Source: Alphaproteobacteria bacterium (GTDB taxonomy: Bacteria > Pseudomonadota > Alphaproteobacteria > SHVP01). From it: DNA of 11,404 bases. Below are positions 1 to 5,998 of the stretch, one piece after another. The notes under the pieces are model-generated. The model made no database searches. It was not told the DNA's origin and saw only the letters and a program-made list of their open reading frames with translations. A program made the translations under genes and the position numbers. The stretch covers positions 1-11,404 of the forward strand of contig SHVP01000078.1 in assembly GCA_009694165.1 (NCBI GenBank). Direction: 5' to 3'. Numbering within the stretch: the stretch's first letter is position 1; each line of letters starts with the position of its first letter.

Positions 1-1
1 T

Positions 2-865
2 GCCTCGCCGCTGCGCTCGCAGCGGCTCCTGCACCAGAGCGCCGACCATGGGCTGATCCGGCTGATGGAATGGGCGCGGCCGGCGGGCGAGGGGCTTGGT
101 GTGGTGCCGCTGCGCACGCCCGGCAATCGTTGGACCGTCGCCAAGACCCGCGACGTATTGCGCTTCGCCGATCACGTACGGACGGCGCGCGAGCGCGGCC
201 ACGCCATCTGGTGCACCGATCTGATTTTTCATTTCGTCGGCGTGACGCTCGACGACGTTCATCCATTCCACGGCGATTTTCCGAGCAAACGGGAAATGGC
301 GGCGTTCACACCGTTGGCCCGCCACGTGGTGGTGCAGCGTTATGCCCATGAGCTGCCGCATTTCGGCGCCTACAACGATCAGTCGCTGTTGCGCGCCAGC
401 CAGTTCACCCAGGTCGGAATCTGCGTCGGCCCCGATGATGCGGGGTTGCTCGACTTCTACGACCAAGTGCTCGGCCTCAGGCGCTCGGTCGAGCGGCGCG
501 TCGTCGCCAAGGCGCACGGCATCGCTGCTCTGATGCTGCCGCTTGAGCCGGGCGAAGTGCTGTTCGAAACCGACTTCGACGACGTCCGTTCCGACCCTGC
601 GCCCGACCGTCAATTGTCGGGCAAGCTGCGGGTGTTCCGCCTGCCCACCTCGCCGCGCGAGGAGCGGTGGTTCGCCGCCTCGCGGCCGGGCCAGCTGGGC
701 TATTCGCTCTATACCTATCGCGTCAACGACCTCGACCGGATGCGGGCCGCGGTCAAGGCGGGGGGCGCCCGCGAGGTGACCGCGGTCGCGGCCGATGAGT
801 TCGGCCAACGCGCGTTCTCCTTCACCGCGCCCGACGGCTATGCGTGGACGCTCGCGCAAGCGTGA
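2..865 (+). CDS. VOC (glyoxalase-fold) two-domain protein, 5' truncated by window edge
   Basis: The frame is open from base 2 with no stop, so the gene starts upstream. The ATG at 65 is an internal Met (context LIRLMEWARP). The visible part holds the end of a first VOC module (a GNRW segment, then a region ending near IWCTDLIFHFVGV) and a second, complete one that opens with QFTQVGICVGPDDAGLLDFY and closes with FSFTAPDGYAWTLAQA. The opening and the G/D-rich end are typical of beta-alpha-beta-beta-beta VOC repeats. VOC proteins include glyoxalases, extradiol dioxygenases and resistance proteins, usually binding a metal with His/Glu. The closing strand here has no clear metal-ligand Glu (WTLAQA), so metal dependence is unclear. 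Substrate unknown. It converges on the alpha/beta-hydrolase gene. Confidence 0.8.
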   Translation, partial: ASPLRSQRLLHQSADHGLIRLMEWARPAGEGLGVVPLRTPGNRWTVAKTRDVLRFADHVRTARERGHAIWCTDLIFHFVGVTLDDVHPFHGDFPSKREMAAFTPLARHVVVQRYAHELPHFGAYNDQSLLRASQFTQVGICVGPDDAGLLDFYDQVLGLRRSVERRVVAKAHGIAALMLPLEPGEVLFETDFDDVRSDPAPDRQLSGKLRVFRLPTSPREERWFAASRPGQLGYSLYTYRVNDLDRMRAAVKAGGAREVTAVAADEFGQRAFSFTAPDGYAWTLAQA

Positions 866-899
866 CGCGAGGCCCGCGCAGGCCCGCAGGGGTCGGTGG

Positions 900-929
900 C
901 GACGCCGGCGCAGCCCCTGCGCCGCGTCG
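900..929. terminator. Strong hairpin between convergent genes, probable bidirectional terminator
   Basis: Bases 906-913 (CGGCGCAG) pair with 917-924 (CTGCGCCG) around a CCC loop. The stem continues as CGACG (900-904) with CGTCG (925-929), with a single bulged C at 905, giving 13 pairs. It lies in the 65-bp gap between the VOC stop (865) and the stop of the minus-strand hydrolase (931). There is no U-tract on either side, so intrinsic termination is inferred from position and stem strength only. Confidence 0.5.
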
Positions 930-930
930 C

Positions 931-1713
931 TCATGCCCGCAGGTGCTGGGCGAAGAACTCCATGACCAGGCGGTTGTAGAGCTGCGGCGCCTCCCAGGGC
1001 GGCGAGTGGCCGACGCCGGGCAGCACCTTGAAACTGGCTCCAGGGATGAGGGCTGTCGCCTCGCGTAACGCCTCGGGCGGGATGATCTGACTTTCCTGGC
1101 CCGCCATCACCAGCGTCGGCGTTCGGTAACCCTTGAGCGACTCCGGTTTGACCGTGACCGACGGATCGATCAGGAGCTTCATCGGCTCGCGCAGATCCTG
1201 GTTGAGCCGCGCGATCTGGTCGAACAGCACCATCTTTTCCGGATTGTTGCGCGGGAACGACGGCGCCACGCTCGCGGGCCGGATCGCCGCCGTGCCGACC
1301 GCCTGACCCGGTCCAACTTGGAAGGCTTTGGCGATGCCGGGCGGCACGACGCCGCCCGCGCTCGCCGAAAGCGCGGTGGCCCAGACCCGGTCGGGGGCCT
1401 GGTTGGCGGCGGCCAGGGCCGTCCAGCCGCCGATCTGGTGGCCGCAGATCGCGACCTTGTCGATCTTCGCGTGATCAAGCACGGCCAAGAGATCGGGGGC
1501 GAAATATTTAGGGTGAACATCGCTGGGCTTGCAGGGGGAGCGGTGCCAGCCGCGGTGGTCGAAGAGGAGCACGCGATACTGCTTGGTGAAGTCGGGCAAC
1601 TGCTGGTACCAGGCCAATGTGTTGCCGCTGCCGCCATGGGCCATGACGACCGTCGGGCCGTCGCCGTGCAGCTCGTAATAGATCTGTGCCTTATCGACGG
1701 CGACGGTGGGCAT
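931..1713 (-). CDS. Alpha/beta-hydrolase-fold protein with substituted nucleophile
   Basis: A 260-residue protein of the usual length for the single-domain alpha/beta-hydrolase fold. The ATG at 1713 is chosen because AAAGGAGGG lies 4 nt upstream on the minus strand; the frame stays open upstream but without a ribosome site. Visible landmarks are the oxyanion loop HGGSGNT (26-32), DHRGW (52-56), the nucleophile elbow G-H-Q-I-G-G (91-96), the region normally carrying the acid (GQESQIIP, 205-212) and the catalytic-type His in GVGHSPPWE (H236). The elbow residue is Gln93 (CAG) instead of Ser/Asp/Cys, and the acid position carries Ser208, with Glu207 beside it. Known hydrolytic members need a nucleophile there, so this protein is probably not a standard esterase. 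It may be a non-hydrolytic lyase, isomerase or oxygenase-like enzyme, or a binding protein. It lies 46 nt after the GST gene and is probably co-transcribed with it. Confidence 0.85.
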   Translation of the reverse strand: MPTVAVDKAQIYYELHGDGPTVVMAHGGSGNTLAWYQQLPDFTKQYRVLLFDHRGWHRSPCKPSDVHPKYFAPDLLAVLDHAKIDKVAICGHQIGGWTALAAANQAPDRVWATALSASAGGVVPPGIAKAFQVGPGQAVGTAAIRPASVAPSFPRNNPEKMVLFDQIARLNQDLREPMKLLIDPSVTVKPESLKGYRTPTLVMAGQESQIIPPEALREATALIPGASFKVLPGVGHSPPWEAPQLYNRLVMEFFAQHLRA

Positions 1714-1759
1714 GGTTCCCTCCTTTGTTCGGTGGACGGTCGGCGGCAGCCGGAACCCG

Positions 1760-2419
1760 CTACGACGATGGCGGCCGCGGCGTCCCGGATTTGTCGACGG
1801 TGAACCGGAACGACGGCCGCTCAATCAGCGCATCATACCAGGCGGCGAGGGTCGGCCGCGTCGCCCGCCAGGCAAAGTCGGCGCTGATTGTGGCGTGCGC
1901 CTCGGCCAACGGCTTGAGACGATAGTCAACGCGCGACAGGCCGCCGGCTATACAAATCTGTCCGACGTCGAGGTCGGGGGCGAACCCGGCGGCATCCCGT
2001 TCCAATTTGTCGAGGCTGCGCACCACTTTGTCCCATTGCCGCGCGGCATAGTCGGCGCGACGCTCCGGCCCGGGCCGCCACCCTTCGATGTCGAGCAGCA
2101 CCAAGGCATCGAAGATGCCCTCGCCGATCATCATCTGGGTGAGGGTGCGAAATCTGGCCGGTCCGGCCGGCGGAAACAGCTTGCGACCCGGGTTCAGCCA
2201 ATCGAGATACTCGCAGATGATTGGCCCGCCGAAAATAGCCTCGCCGTCGTCTAAGACCAGGGTCGGCACCTTGCCGAGCGGGTTATCGTGGCCGAGGTCG
2301 CTGGCCGCATCGAAGGGGCCGGTCAGCACGTAGCGAATCTGGTCGGCCAACCCAGCTTCGTGGGCGACGACCAGGACCTTATGGATGTAGTTGGGATTGA
2401 ACGTAAAGCGAAGCTTCAT
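1760..2419 (-). CDS. Glutathione S-transferase family protein with altered G-site
   Basis: A 219-residue protein with an N-terminal thioredoxin-like domain (about 1-75) containing NPLGKVPTL (46-54) with the conserved cis-Pro52, then an all-helical C-terminal domain (FRTLTQMMIGEGIFDAL onward). These are the two domains of cytosolic GSTs, and the length is normal. Two usual glutathione contacts are missing. The N-terminal Ser/Cys/Tyr catalytic position reads NPNYIHKV (8-15). The acidic-Ser pair that holds the gamma-glutamyl group (normally D/E-S before the xICEYL helix) is Gly64-Gly65 in FGGPIICEYLD. Activity with glutathione is therefore doubtful. The ATG at 2419 has no good Shine-Dalgarno; in-frame TTG 2452 or GTG 2428 are alternatives. 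It is first in a likely two-gene transcript with the alpha/beta-hydrolase. Confidence 0.82.
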   Translation of the reverse strand: MKLRFTFNPNYIHKVLVVAHEAGLADQIRYVLTGPFDAASDLGHDNPLGKVPTLVLDDGEAIFGGPIICEYLDWLNPGRKLFPPAGPARFRTLTQMMIGEGIFDALVLLDIEGWRPGPERRADYAARQWDKVVRSLDKLERDAAGFAPDLDVGQICIAGGLSRVDYRLKPLAEAHATISADFAWRATRPTLAAWYDALIERPSFRFTVDKSGTPRPPSS

Positions 2420-2523
2420 GGCCGGCACAGATAGGCTAAGGCTTGGCCCCAATCATAGCAGTTTGGGCGCCACGTCTTTACCTCCAGCCCTTATAATGAG
2501 TTGGTTGACCACGGGAGGCCCCA
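2420..2523. promoter_or_regulatory. Divergent promoter region, GST operon (-) and methyltransferase 1 (+)
   Basis: A 104-bp gap between divergent start codons. On the plus strand a consensus TATAAT (2492-2497) lies 32 nt before the MT1 ATG, but no good -35 hexamer sits 16-18 bp upstream. GGGAGG (2513-2518), 5 nt before the ATG, is the MT1 ribosome site. On the minus strand TATGAT (2457-2452) is a possible -10 for the GST gene, again with a poor -35. The weak -35 elements would suit activator-dependent promoters, which is inference. Confidence 0.5.
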
Positions 2524-3696
2524 ATGCCTGATCGCCAAACCCCGCATGCGGTGCTGCCCTTGCCGGCGCACGACGAGGCCGCGCGGCAGCATTTCGTTTT
2601 CTCGCTCGCCCACTATGTGCGGAACGACGTTTCGCCCGGCAACAAGGATGTCTACGAGCGTCGCGTGCTACCGGCATTCGTCCGCAGGCATGGACGCGAG
2701 CCCGACAATTTTCACGAAATCCGCCGCGCCATGGATCGTGAGCCCTACTACCAGCTATCGAGCGAGCTACAGCGCGCGAGCCAGGAAATGCTCTGGGATT
2801 CGGTGCTAGATTCGATCGAGCGCCAGTTGCCGACCATGATCGACAAGGCGCAGGCGATCCGCCGAGGCAAGACCATCGGCTCGTTGTCGCTCGATCCGAG
2901 TCTGGCGGTACCGGCCTACGTCCTGGAGAACCATCACCACGCCATGCCGGGTGGCTACGCCGAGGAGCGCGTCCGTGACGACGTGACCGCCGGCGCGCTT
3001 TACGACCGCGGCGCCTACATTTACGTCGACGGCAATTTCGGGCCGTTGATGGACGGCATCGGCCGCGGCGTCGTGCTCTACATCAAGGAGAAGTTCTCCG
3101 ACCTCAAGCCGCGACGCATTCTCGACATGGGCTGCACCGCCGGCAACGGCACGGTGCCGCTGACCGACGTCTATCCCGATGCCGAGATTCATGCCATCGA
3201 CGTGGCGGCGTCGTGCCTGCGCTACGGCCACGCCAGGGCGGAAAGCCTCGGACGGGCGGTGCATTTCTCCCAGCAGAATGCCGAGCATACCAACTTCCCC
3301 GACGGCTATTTCGACCTGATCGTGTCGGGAGCGATGTTGCACGAGATGTCGCGGCCAGCCGTGCTCAACCTCATCGCCGAATGCCATCGCTTGCTGGCGC
3401 CCGGCGGGCTCATGGTGCATTCGGAACAGCCGCCCTACCGTATGGCTGATACCTATCAGCAATGGGTGCGTGACTGGGATTGTCGCAACAACAACGAACC
3501 GTTCTGGACGACCATCCACACGATGAACTTGCCGCAGCATGCGGCTGAAGCCGGATTCGCTCCGGGCAAGATTTTCGAGGATCGCGGCTATGCACCGTCT
3601 ACGGCGGCCCAGGTCAGCGCCGCCGTGACCGCGGACAAAGTAATGGGTTCGCCGCGTGGCGCGCGACGCCACTACCTGTTCGGCGCGTTCAAATAG
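2524..3696 (+). CDS. Class I SAM-dependent methyltransferase, paralogue 1 of 3 (MT1)
   Basis: A 390-residue protein. The C-terminal half is a Rossmann-like SAM methyltransferase: motif I ILDMGCTAGNG (199-209), an acidic ribose-binding residue Asp226 in HAIDVA, NAEHTNFP (252-259, the adenine-side loop), FDLIVSGAMLHE (motif IV region) and HRLLAPGG (288-295). About 165 residues precede it, with a conserved HDExAR near the N-terminus, PGNKDVYERRVLPAF, HGREP and GALYDRGAYIY. The same blocks recur in the paralogues at 5999 and 9980. I do not recognise this N-terminal region as a named domain; it is probably helical and may bind substrate or dimerise. A motif N-x-E-P-F-W after the SAM core is also shared by all three. 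GGGAGG 5 nt upstream fixes the start. Substrate unknown. The fold call is secure; the chemistry could also be non-methylating. Confidence 0.88.
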   Translation: MPDRQTPHAVLPLPAHDEAARQHFVFSLAHYVRNDVSPGNKDVYERRVLPAFVRRHGREPDNFHEIRRAMDREPYYQLSSELQRASQEMLWDSVLDSIERQLPTMIDKAQAIRRGKTIGSLSLDPSLAVPAYVLENHHHAMPGGYAEERVRDDVTAGALYDRGAYIYVDGNFGPLMDGIGRGVVLYIKEKFSDLKPRRILDMGCTAGNGTVPLTDVYPDAEIHAIDVAASCLRYGHARAESLGRAVHFSQQNAEHTNFPDGYFDLIVSGAMLHEMSRPAVLNLIAECHRLLAPGGLMVHSEQPPYRMADTYQQWVRDWDCRNNNEPFWTTIHTMNLPQHAAEAGFAPGKIFEDRGYAPSTAAQVSAAVTADKVMGSPRGARRHYLFGAFK

Positions 3697-3711
3697 GCTC
3701 GGGCTGGAGCC
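3696..3711 (+). terminator. Weak hairpin just after methyltransferase 1
   Basis: GGCTC (3696-3700) pairs with GAGCC (3707-3711) around a 6-nt loop, starting at the last base of the MT1 stop codon. The stem is only 5 bp and no T-run follows, so it is at best a weak terminator. Confidence 0.2.
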
Positions 3712-4017
3712 GGCGACCGAACCATAGAGTCCGCGGAATGGGCGACGAAATGCGCCGGGCGTGCGCCTAGGGGCCTGATCGGTCTCCTTGGGGAGCGGCC
3801 GGCGGCACGATCGTTAAAGGTCTACGGGAGCAACGCAGTGGTCGACACCGAGCGTTCCACCCAAAACGTGCCGGACCCAGATTCGTTCCGGCGGGCATTC
3901 GCCGGCTTGCGGACAGCCTTTGTCGGGCGTTCAACGGGATGCAGCGCTTGATGGACCAGCTGGTCGAAAAGGGCTTGGTCAAAAAAGGCCAACCCGCCGG
4001 TGAGAAGGGCTAAACCG
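3697..4017. other. 321-bp gap without a clear gene; possible small broken ORF
   Basis: No intact gene of recognisable family lies between the MT1 stop and the SDR stop. The only coding-like signal is on the plus strand. GGGAG (3826-3830) precedes a GTG (3838) opening a 37-codon ORF (VVDTERSTQNVPDPDSF...) that ends at TGA 3949-3951. In another frame a helical, charge-patterned stretch MQRLMDQLVEKGLVKKGQ starts at ATG 3939 and ends at TAA 4011-4013. Joining the two frames would give a small protein of about 58 residues. It could be a remnant, two unrelated ORFs or chance. Confidence 0.3.
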
Positions 4018-4773
4018 TCACAGCATGCAGTCGCCGCCGTTTGGGCTGATGGTTTGCCCGACGAAGAATTGCGACTCGTCGCTTGCCATGAAGATGAAGG
4101 CGGGCACCATGTCTTCGACGGTGCCGAGCCGGCCCTTTGGGATCGTCGTCAGGATGTGGTCGATGTGGTCCTGCGGCACCTTGTCGAGGATCCGGGTTAC
4201 CGTTGCGCCGGGGGCGACGCAGTTGGCCGAGATGTTGCGCTTGCCGATCTCGCGGGCGAGCGACCGTGTAAAGGCGATTACCCCCGCCTTGGCGGCGCAG
4301 TAGTGCGACAAGTTGTTGTTGCCGAGATAGGCGAGTTGCGAGGCATTGTTGACGATCTTGCCGTAGTTACGCGCGTACATATGCGGCAGCACGTAATGAG
4401 TGCACAGGAAAACGCTCTTCAGGTTGACGTTGATCATGTCGTCCCACGTCTTCTCCGACATTCGCTCGACCGGAGCGGTCGACACGATGCCCGCGTTGTT
4501 GACCAGGATGTCGATACGACCGAACGATTTGATCGCCTTGCCGACCATCTCCTTGACCTGACGGGCCTGGCTCACGTCGGCCATGATCGGCAGTACCCGG
4601 CGCCCGAGCTTTCGGATCATCGCGGCCACCTGGCCGGCGTTCTTCGCCTCGGATTTGTCTGGGTAATTGAGAATGATGTCGGCGCCCTCGGCGGCATAGC
4701 CCAACGCGATGCCGCGCCCGATCCCCGCCGACGCTCCGGTTACCAACGCGACCTTGTTCTTCAGGCGTTTCAT
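4018..4773 (-). CDS. Short-chain dehydrogenase/reductase (SDR), FabG-like
   Basis: A 251-residue classical SDR with all key elements: the nucleotide loop TGASAGIG (12-19), NNAG (92-95), Asn117 in INVNLKS, catalytic Ser145 (NNASQLAYLG), Tyr158 and Lys162 (YCAAK), the PGA loop after strand 6 (APGATVTRI), and the C-terminal GQTISPNGG. SDRs of this type interconvert a secondary alcohol and a ketone with NAD(P)H. The family is too broad to name a substrate, and an annotation as 3-oxoacyl-ACP reductase would be by similarity only. The start ATG at 4773 has GGGAAGA about 5 nt upstream. It is a single minus-strand gene between plus-strand blocks, so it is probably transcribed alone, from a promoter facing the VOC pair. 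Confidence 0.92.
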   Translation of the reverse strand: MKRLKNKVALVTGASAGIGRGIALGYAAEGADIILNYPDKSEAKNAGQVAAMIRKLGRRVLPIMADVSQARQVKEMVGKAIKSFGRIDILVNNAGIVSTAPVERMSEKTWDDMINVNLKSVFLCTHYVLPHMYARNYGKIVNNASQLAYLGNNNLSHYCAAKAGVIAFTRSLAREIGKRNISANCVAPGATVTRILDKVPQDHIDHILTTIPKGRLGTVEDMVPAFIFMASDESQFFVGQTISPNGGDCML

Positions 4774-4844
4774 GATGGTCTTCCCAATGGCGGGCGGCTA
4801 TGCGCCGTCACGATTGACGTGGTCGCCGGCCGCCCTTTGGCGGC

Positions 4845-4872
4845 AGAATAGCGCAAGTGGGTCCGATGCAAA
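4845..4872 (-). promoter_or_regulatory. Possible promoter for the SDR gene
   Basis: On the minus strand TTTGCA (4872-4867) and TATTCT (4850-4845) are separated by 16 bp and lie about 75 nt upstream of the SDR ATG. The site overlaps the leader and ribosome site of the divergent VOC gene. It rests on a consensus match by eye only. Confidence 0.3.
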
Positions 4873-4885
4873 GGGGAGGGATGCC

Positions 4886-5371
4886 ATCGGCGACGCCCGA
4901 CCGCATCTGAGCGCGCTGCGGCGCGCGACTATCTTCGTATCCGACATCGATCGCGCCATCGCTTTCTATGGCGCGGCGTTCGGATTGACGCCGTGGTTCG
5001 AACGGCCGCCCGGCGCCCTTCCCGAGGGTTTCCCGGTCGGCGAGCCCGGCCGCGGCGGCGGCATGCGTTTCGTCATCCTCCGCGGCCATGACCCGCAGAT
5101 TGGTATGCTCGGCGTGATCGAAATAACCGATCCGCCGCTGGCCCGCCGGCAGGATCATCGACTACGCCAGGGCAGCGCAGCCCTCATCTTCGAGACCAGC
5201 GACATCGAGCGTACGCGCGAGGCGATCCTTAGCCATGGGGGCGCGCTGCTGCGCGACCTGCGCGAAGGTAGCAACTTCGGCAGTCTCAAGGCCGAGCGTA
5301 TCGCCGCGCGGACCCTGCTTGCCGCCGATCCCGACGAACAGTATCTCGAGGTGTTCGAGCGCACAGGCTGA
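4886..5371 (+). CDS. VOC family protein, paralogue 1 of a tandem pair; start codon unclear
   Basis: A single VOC-fold domain of about 155-160 residues. It opens RPHLSALRRATIFVSDIDRA, has FPVGEPGRGGGMRFVILRG in the middle and ends DPDEQYLEVFERTG. The final LEVF Glu matches the usual VOC metal ligand, but the first-strand ligand position (normally His/Gln in xxHxxLxVxD) is Arg/Ala here, so metal binding is doubtful. The start is a problem. A very strong site, AAGGGGAGGG (4871-4880), is followed by an ATG (4881) that is out of frame and stops after 9 codons. In frame there is only ATC at 4886. The earlier in-frame ATGs (4709, 4787) and TTG (4814) lie upstream of that ribosome site. I place the start nominally at ATC 4886; the coding region is certain from about 4898. 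It is the first gene of a plus-strand run with VOC2, MT2 and the bicupins. Confidence 0.72.
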   Translation: MGDARPHLSALRRATIFVSDIDRAIAFYGAAFGLTPWFERPPGALPEGFPVGEPGRGGGMRFVILRGHDPQIGMLGVIEITDPPLARRQDHRLRQGSAALIFETSDIERTREAILSHGGALLRDLREGSNFGSLKAERIAARTLLAADPDEQYLEVFERTG

Positions 5372-5420
5372 CGGCATTGGTATCGTTGGAAAGAGGCCCA
5401 CTGCCAAAAAGGGGAGGTTC

Positions 5421-5906
5421 GTCAGGGCCGATCGACCGCATCTGAGCGCGCTCCGCCGCGCCACAGTTTTCGTAAGCGATCTCGCTCGCGCGCAACGCTT
5501 CTACTGCGAGGCGTTCGCAATGTCGCTCTGGTTTGAGCGGAGCATGACCGTTCAGTTGATCGAGGGCTTTCCGGTCGGGGACCCTGGCTCGGGGGGCGAC
5601 ATGCGCTTTGTCATCCTCCGCGGCTGGGACGCGCAGATCGGTATGATCGGCCTGATCGAGATCAAAAAACCCCCGCTCGAGGCGCGACCCGACCATCGGC
5701 TTCGCATCGGCAATGCCGCCCTGGTCATCGAAACGACCGACCTCGATCGTTGCGCGGCGGTCATTAAGGCCCAGGGCGGTCAAATCCTGCGCGGGCCTTG
5801 GGATGGGCGCAACATCGGCGACCTGACCGGGACGCCGGTGCCCGCCCGCGTCCTGTTCGCCACCGACCCGGACGGGCAATTCCTCGAGGTCTTCCAGCGG
5901 AGCTAG
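5421..5906 (+). CDS. VOC family protein, paralogue 2 of a tandem pair; start codon unclear
   Basis: A close paralogue of the preceding gene: RPHLSALRRATVFVSDLARA, EGFPVGDPGSGGDMRFVILRG, an IGLIEI strand and a terminal DPDGQFLEVFQRS. It again keeps the last-strand Glu but lacks the first-strand His/Gln metal ligand. No ATG, GTG or TTG occurs in frame between the upstream stop (5371) and the conserved domain, although AAGGGGAGG (5409-5417) is a strong ribosome site. The in-frame ATG at 5235 lies deep inside the first VOC gene and is unlikely. I place the start nominally at GTC 5421, the codon equivalent to ATC 4886 in paralogue 1 (both four codons before the shared CGA CCG CAT CTG). The two genes are 49 nt apart and probably encode partner subunits. 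MT2 follows after 92 nt. Confidence 0.72.
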   Translation, partial: VRADRPHLSALRRATVFVSDLARAQRFYCEAFAMSLWFERSMTVQLIEGFPVGDPGSGGDMRFVILRGWDAQIGMIGLIEIKKPPLEARPDHRLRIGNAALVIETTDLDRCAAVIKAQGGQILRGPWDGRNIGDLTGTPVPARVLFATDPDGQFLEVFQRS

Positions 5907-5951
5907 GCCGCCCTAAGAGGTCCTAGGTGGAGTACCGGCTGAATTGGTCGC

Positions 5952-5957
5952 TATACT
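5952..5957 (+). promoter_or_regulatory. Possible -10 element before methyltransferase 2
   Basis: TATACT lies 47 nt before the MT2 ATG. The best -35 is weak (TGGAGT, 5928-5933, 18-bp spacer). The 92-bp gap after VOC2 leaves room for an internal promoter, though read-through from the VOC genes is equally possible. Confidence 0.3.
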
Positions 5958-5998
5958 AGCTGCTCGGCGCGCTGCCGCGCACTGCAAGGGAGAATCCG

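Noticed and set aside
2806..3672. Long open frame on the minus strand opposite MT1 (288 codons)
   Set aside because: It mirrors the codon pattern of MT1 in GC-rich DNA, has no family resemblance and no ribosome site. MT1 has full SAM motifs.
3981..3988. A-run (A6 then GG) resembling a slippery frameshift site
   Set aside because: The stop of the upstream small frame (3949) comes before it, so it cannot join the two frames.
4000..4851. Long plus-strand open frame opposite the SDR gene (283 codons)
   Set aside because: It is antisense to a complete SDR with all catalytic residues. The His/Asp/Val-rich translation is typical of a shadow frame.
4709..4885. In-frame ATG 4709 (or 4787) as the start of the first VOC gene
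   Set aside because: 4709 lies inside the divergent SDR gene, and the extra N-terminus (PIPADAPVTNATLFF...) has no VOC character and no counterpart in the paralogue.
4899..4911. CGC ATC TGA context in the VOC genes as an RF2-like programmed +1 shift
   Set aside because: The change needed from ATG 4881 is -1 (or +2), not +1, there is no slippery heptamer, and VOC2 has no ATG in the corresponding frame.
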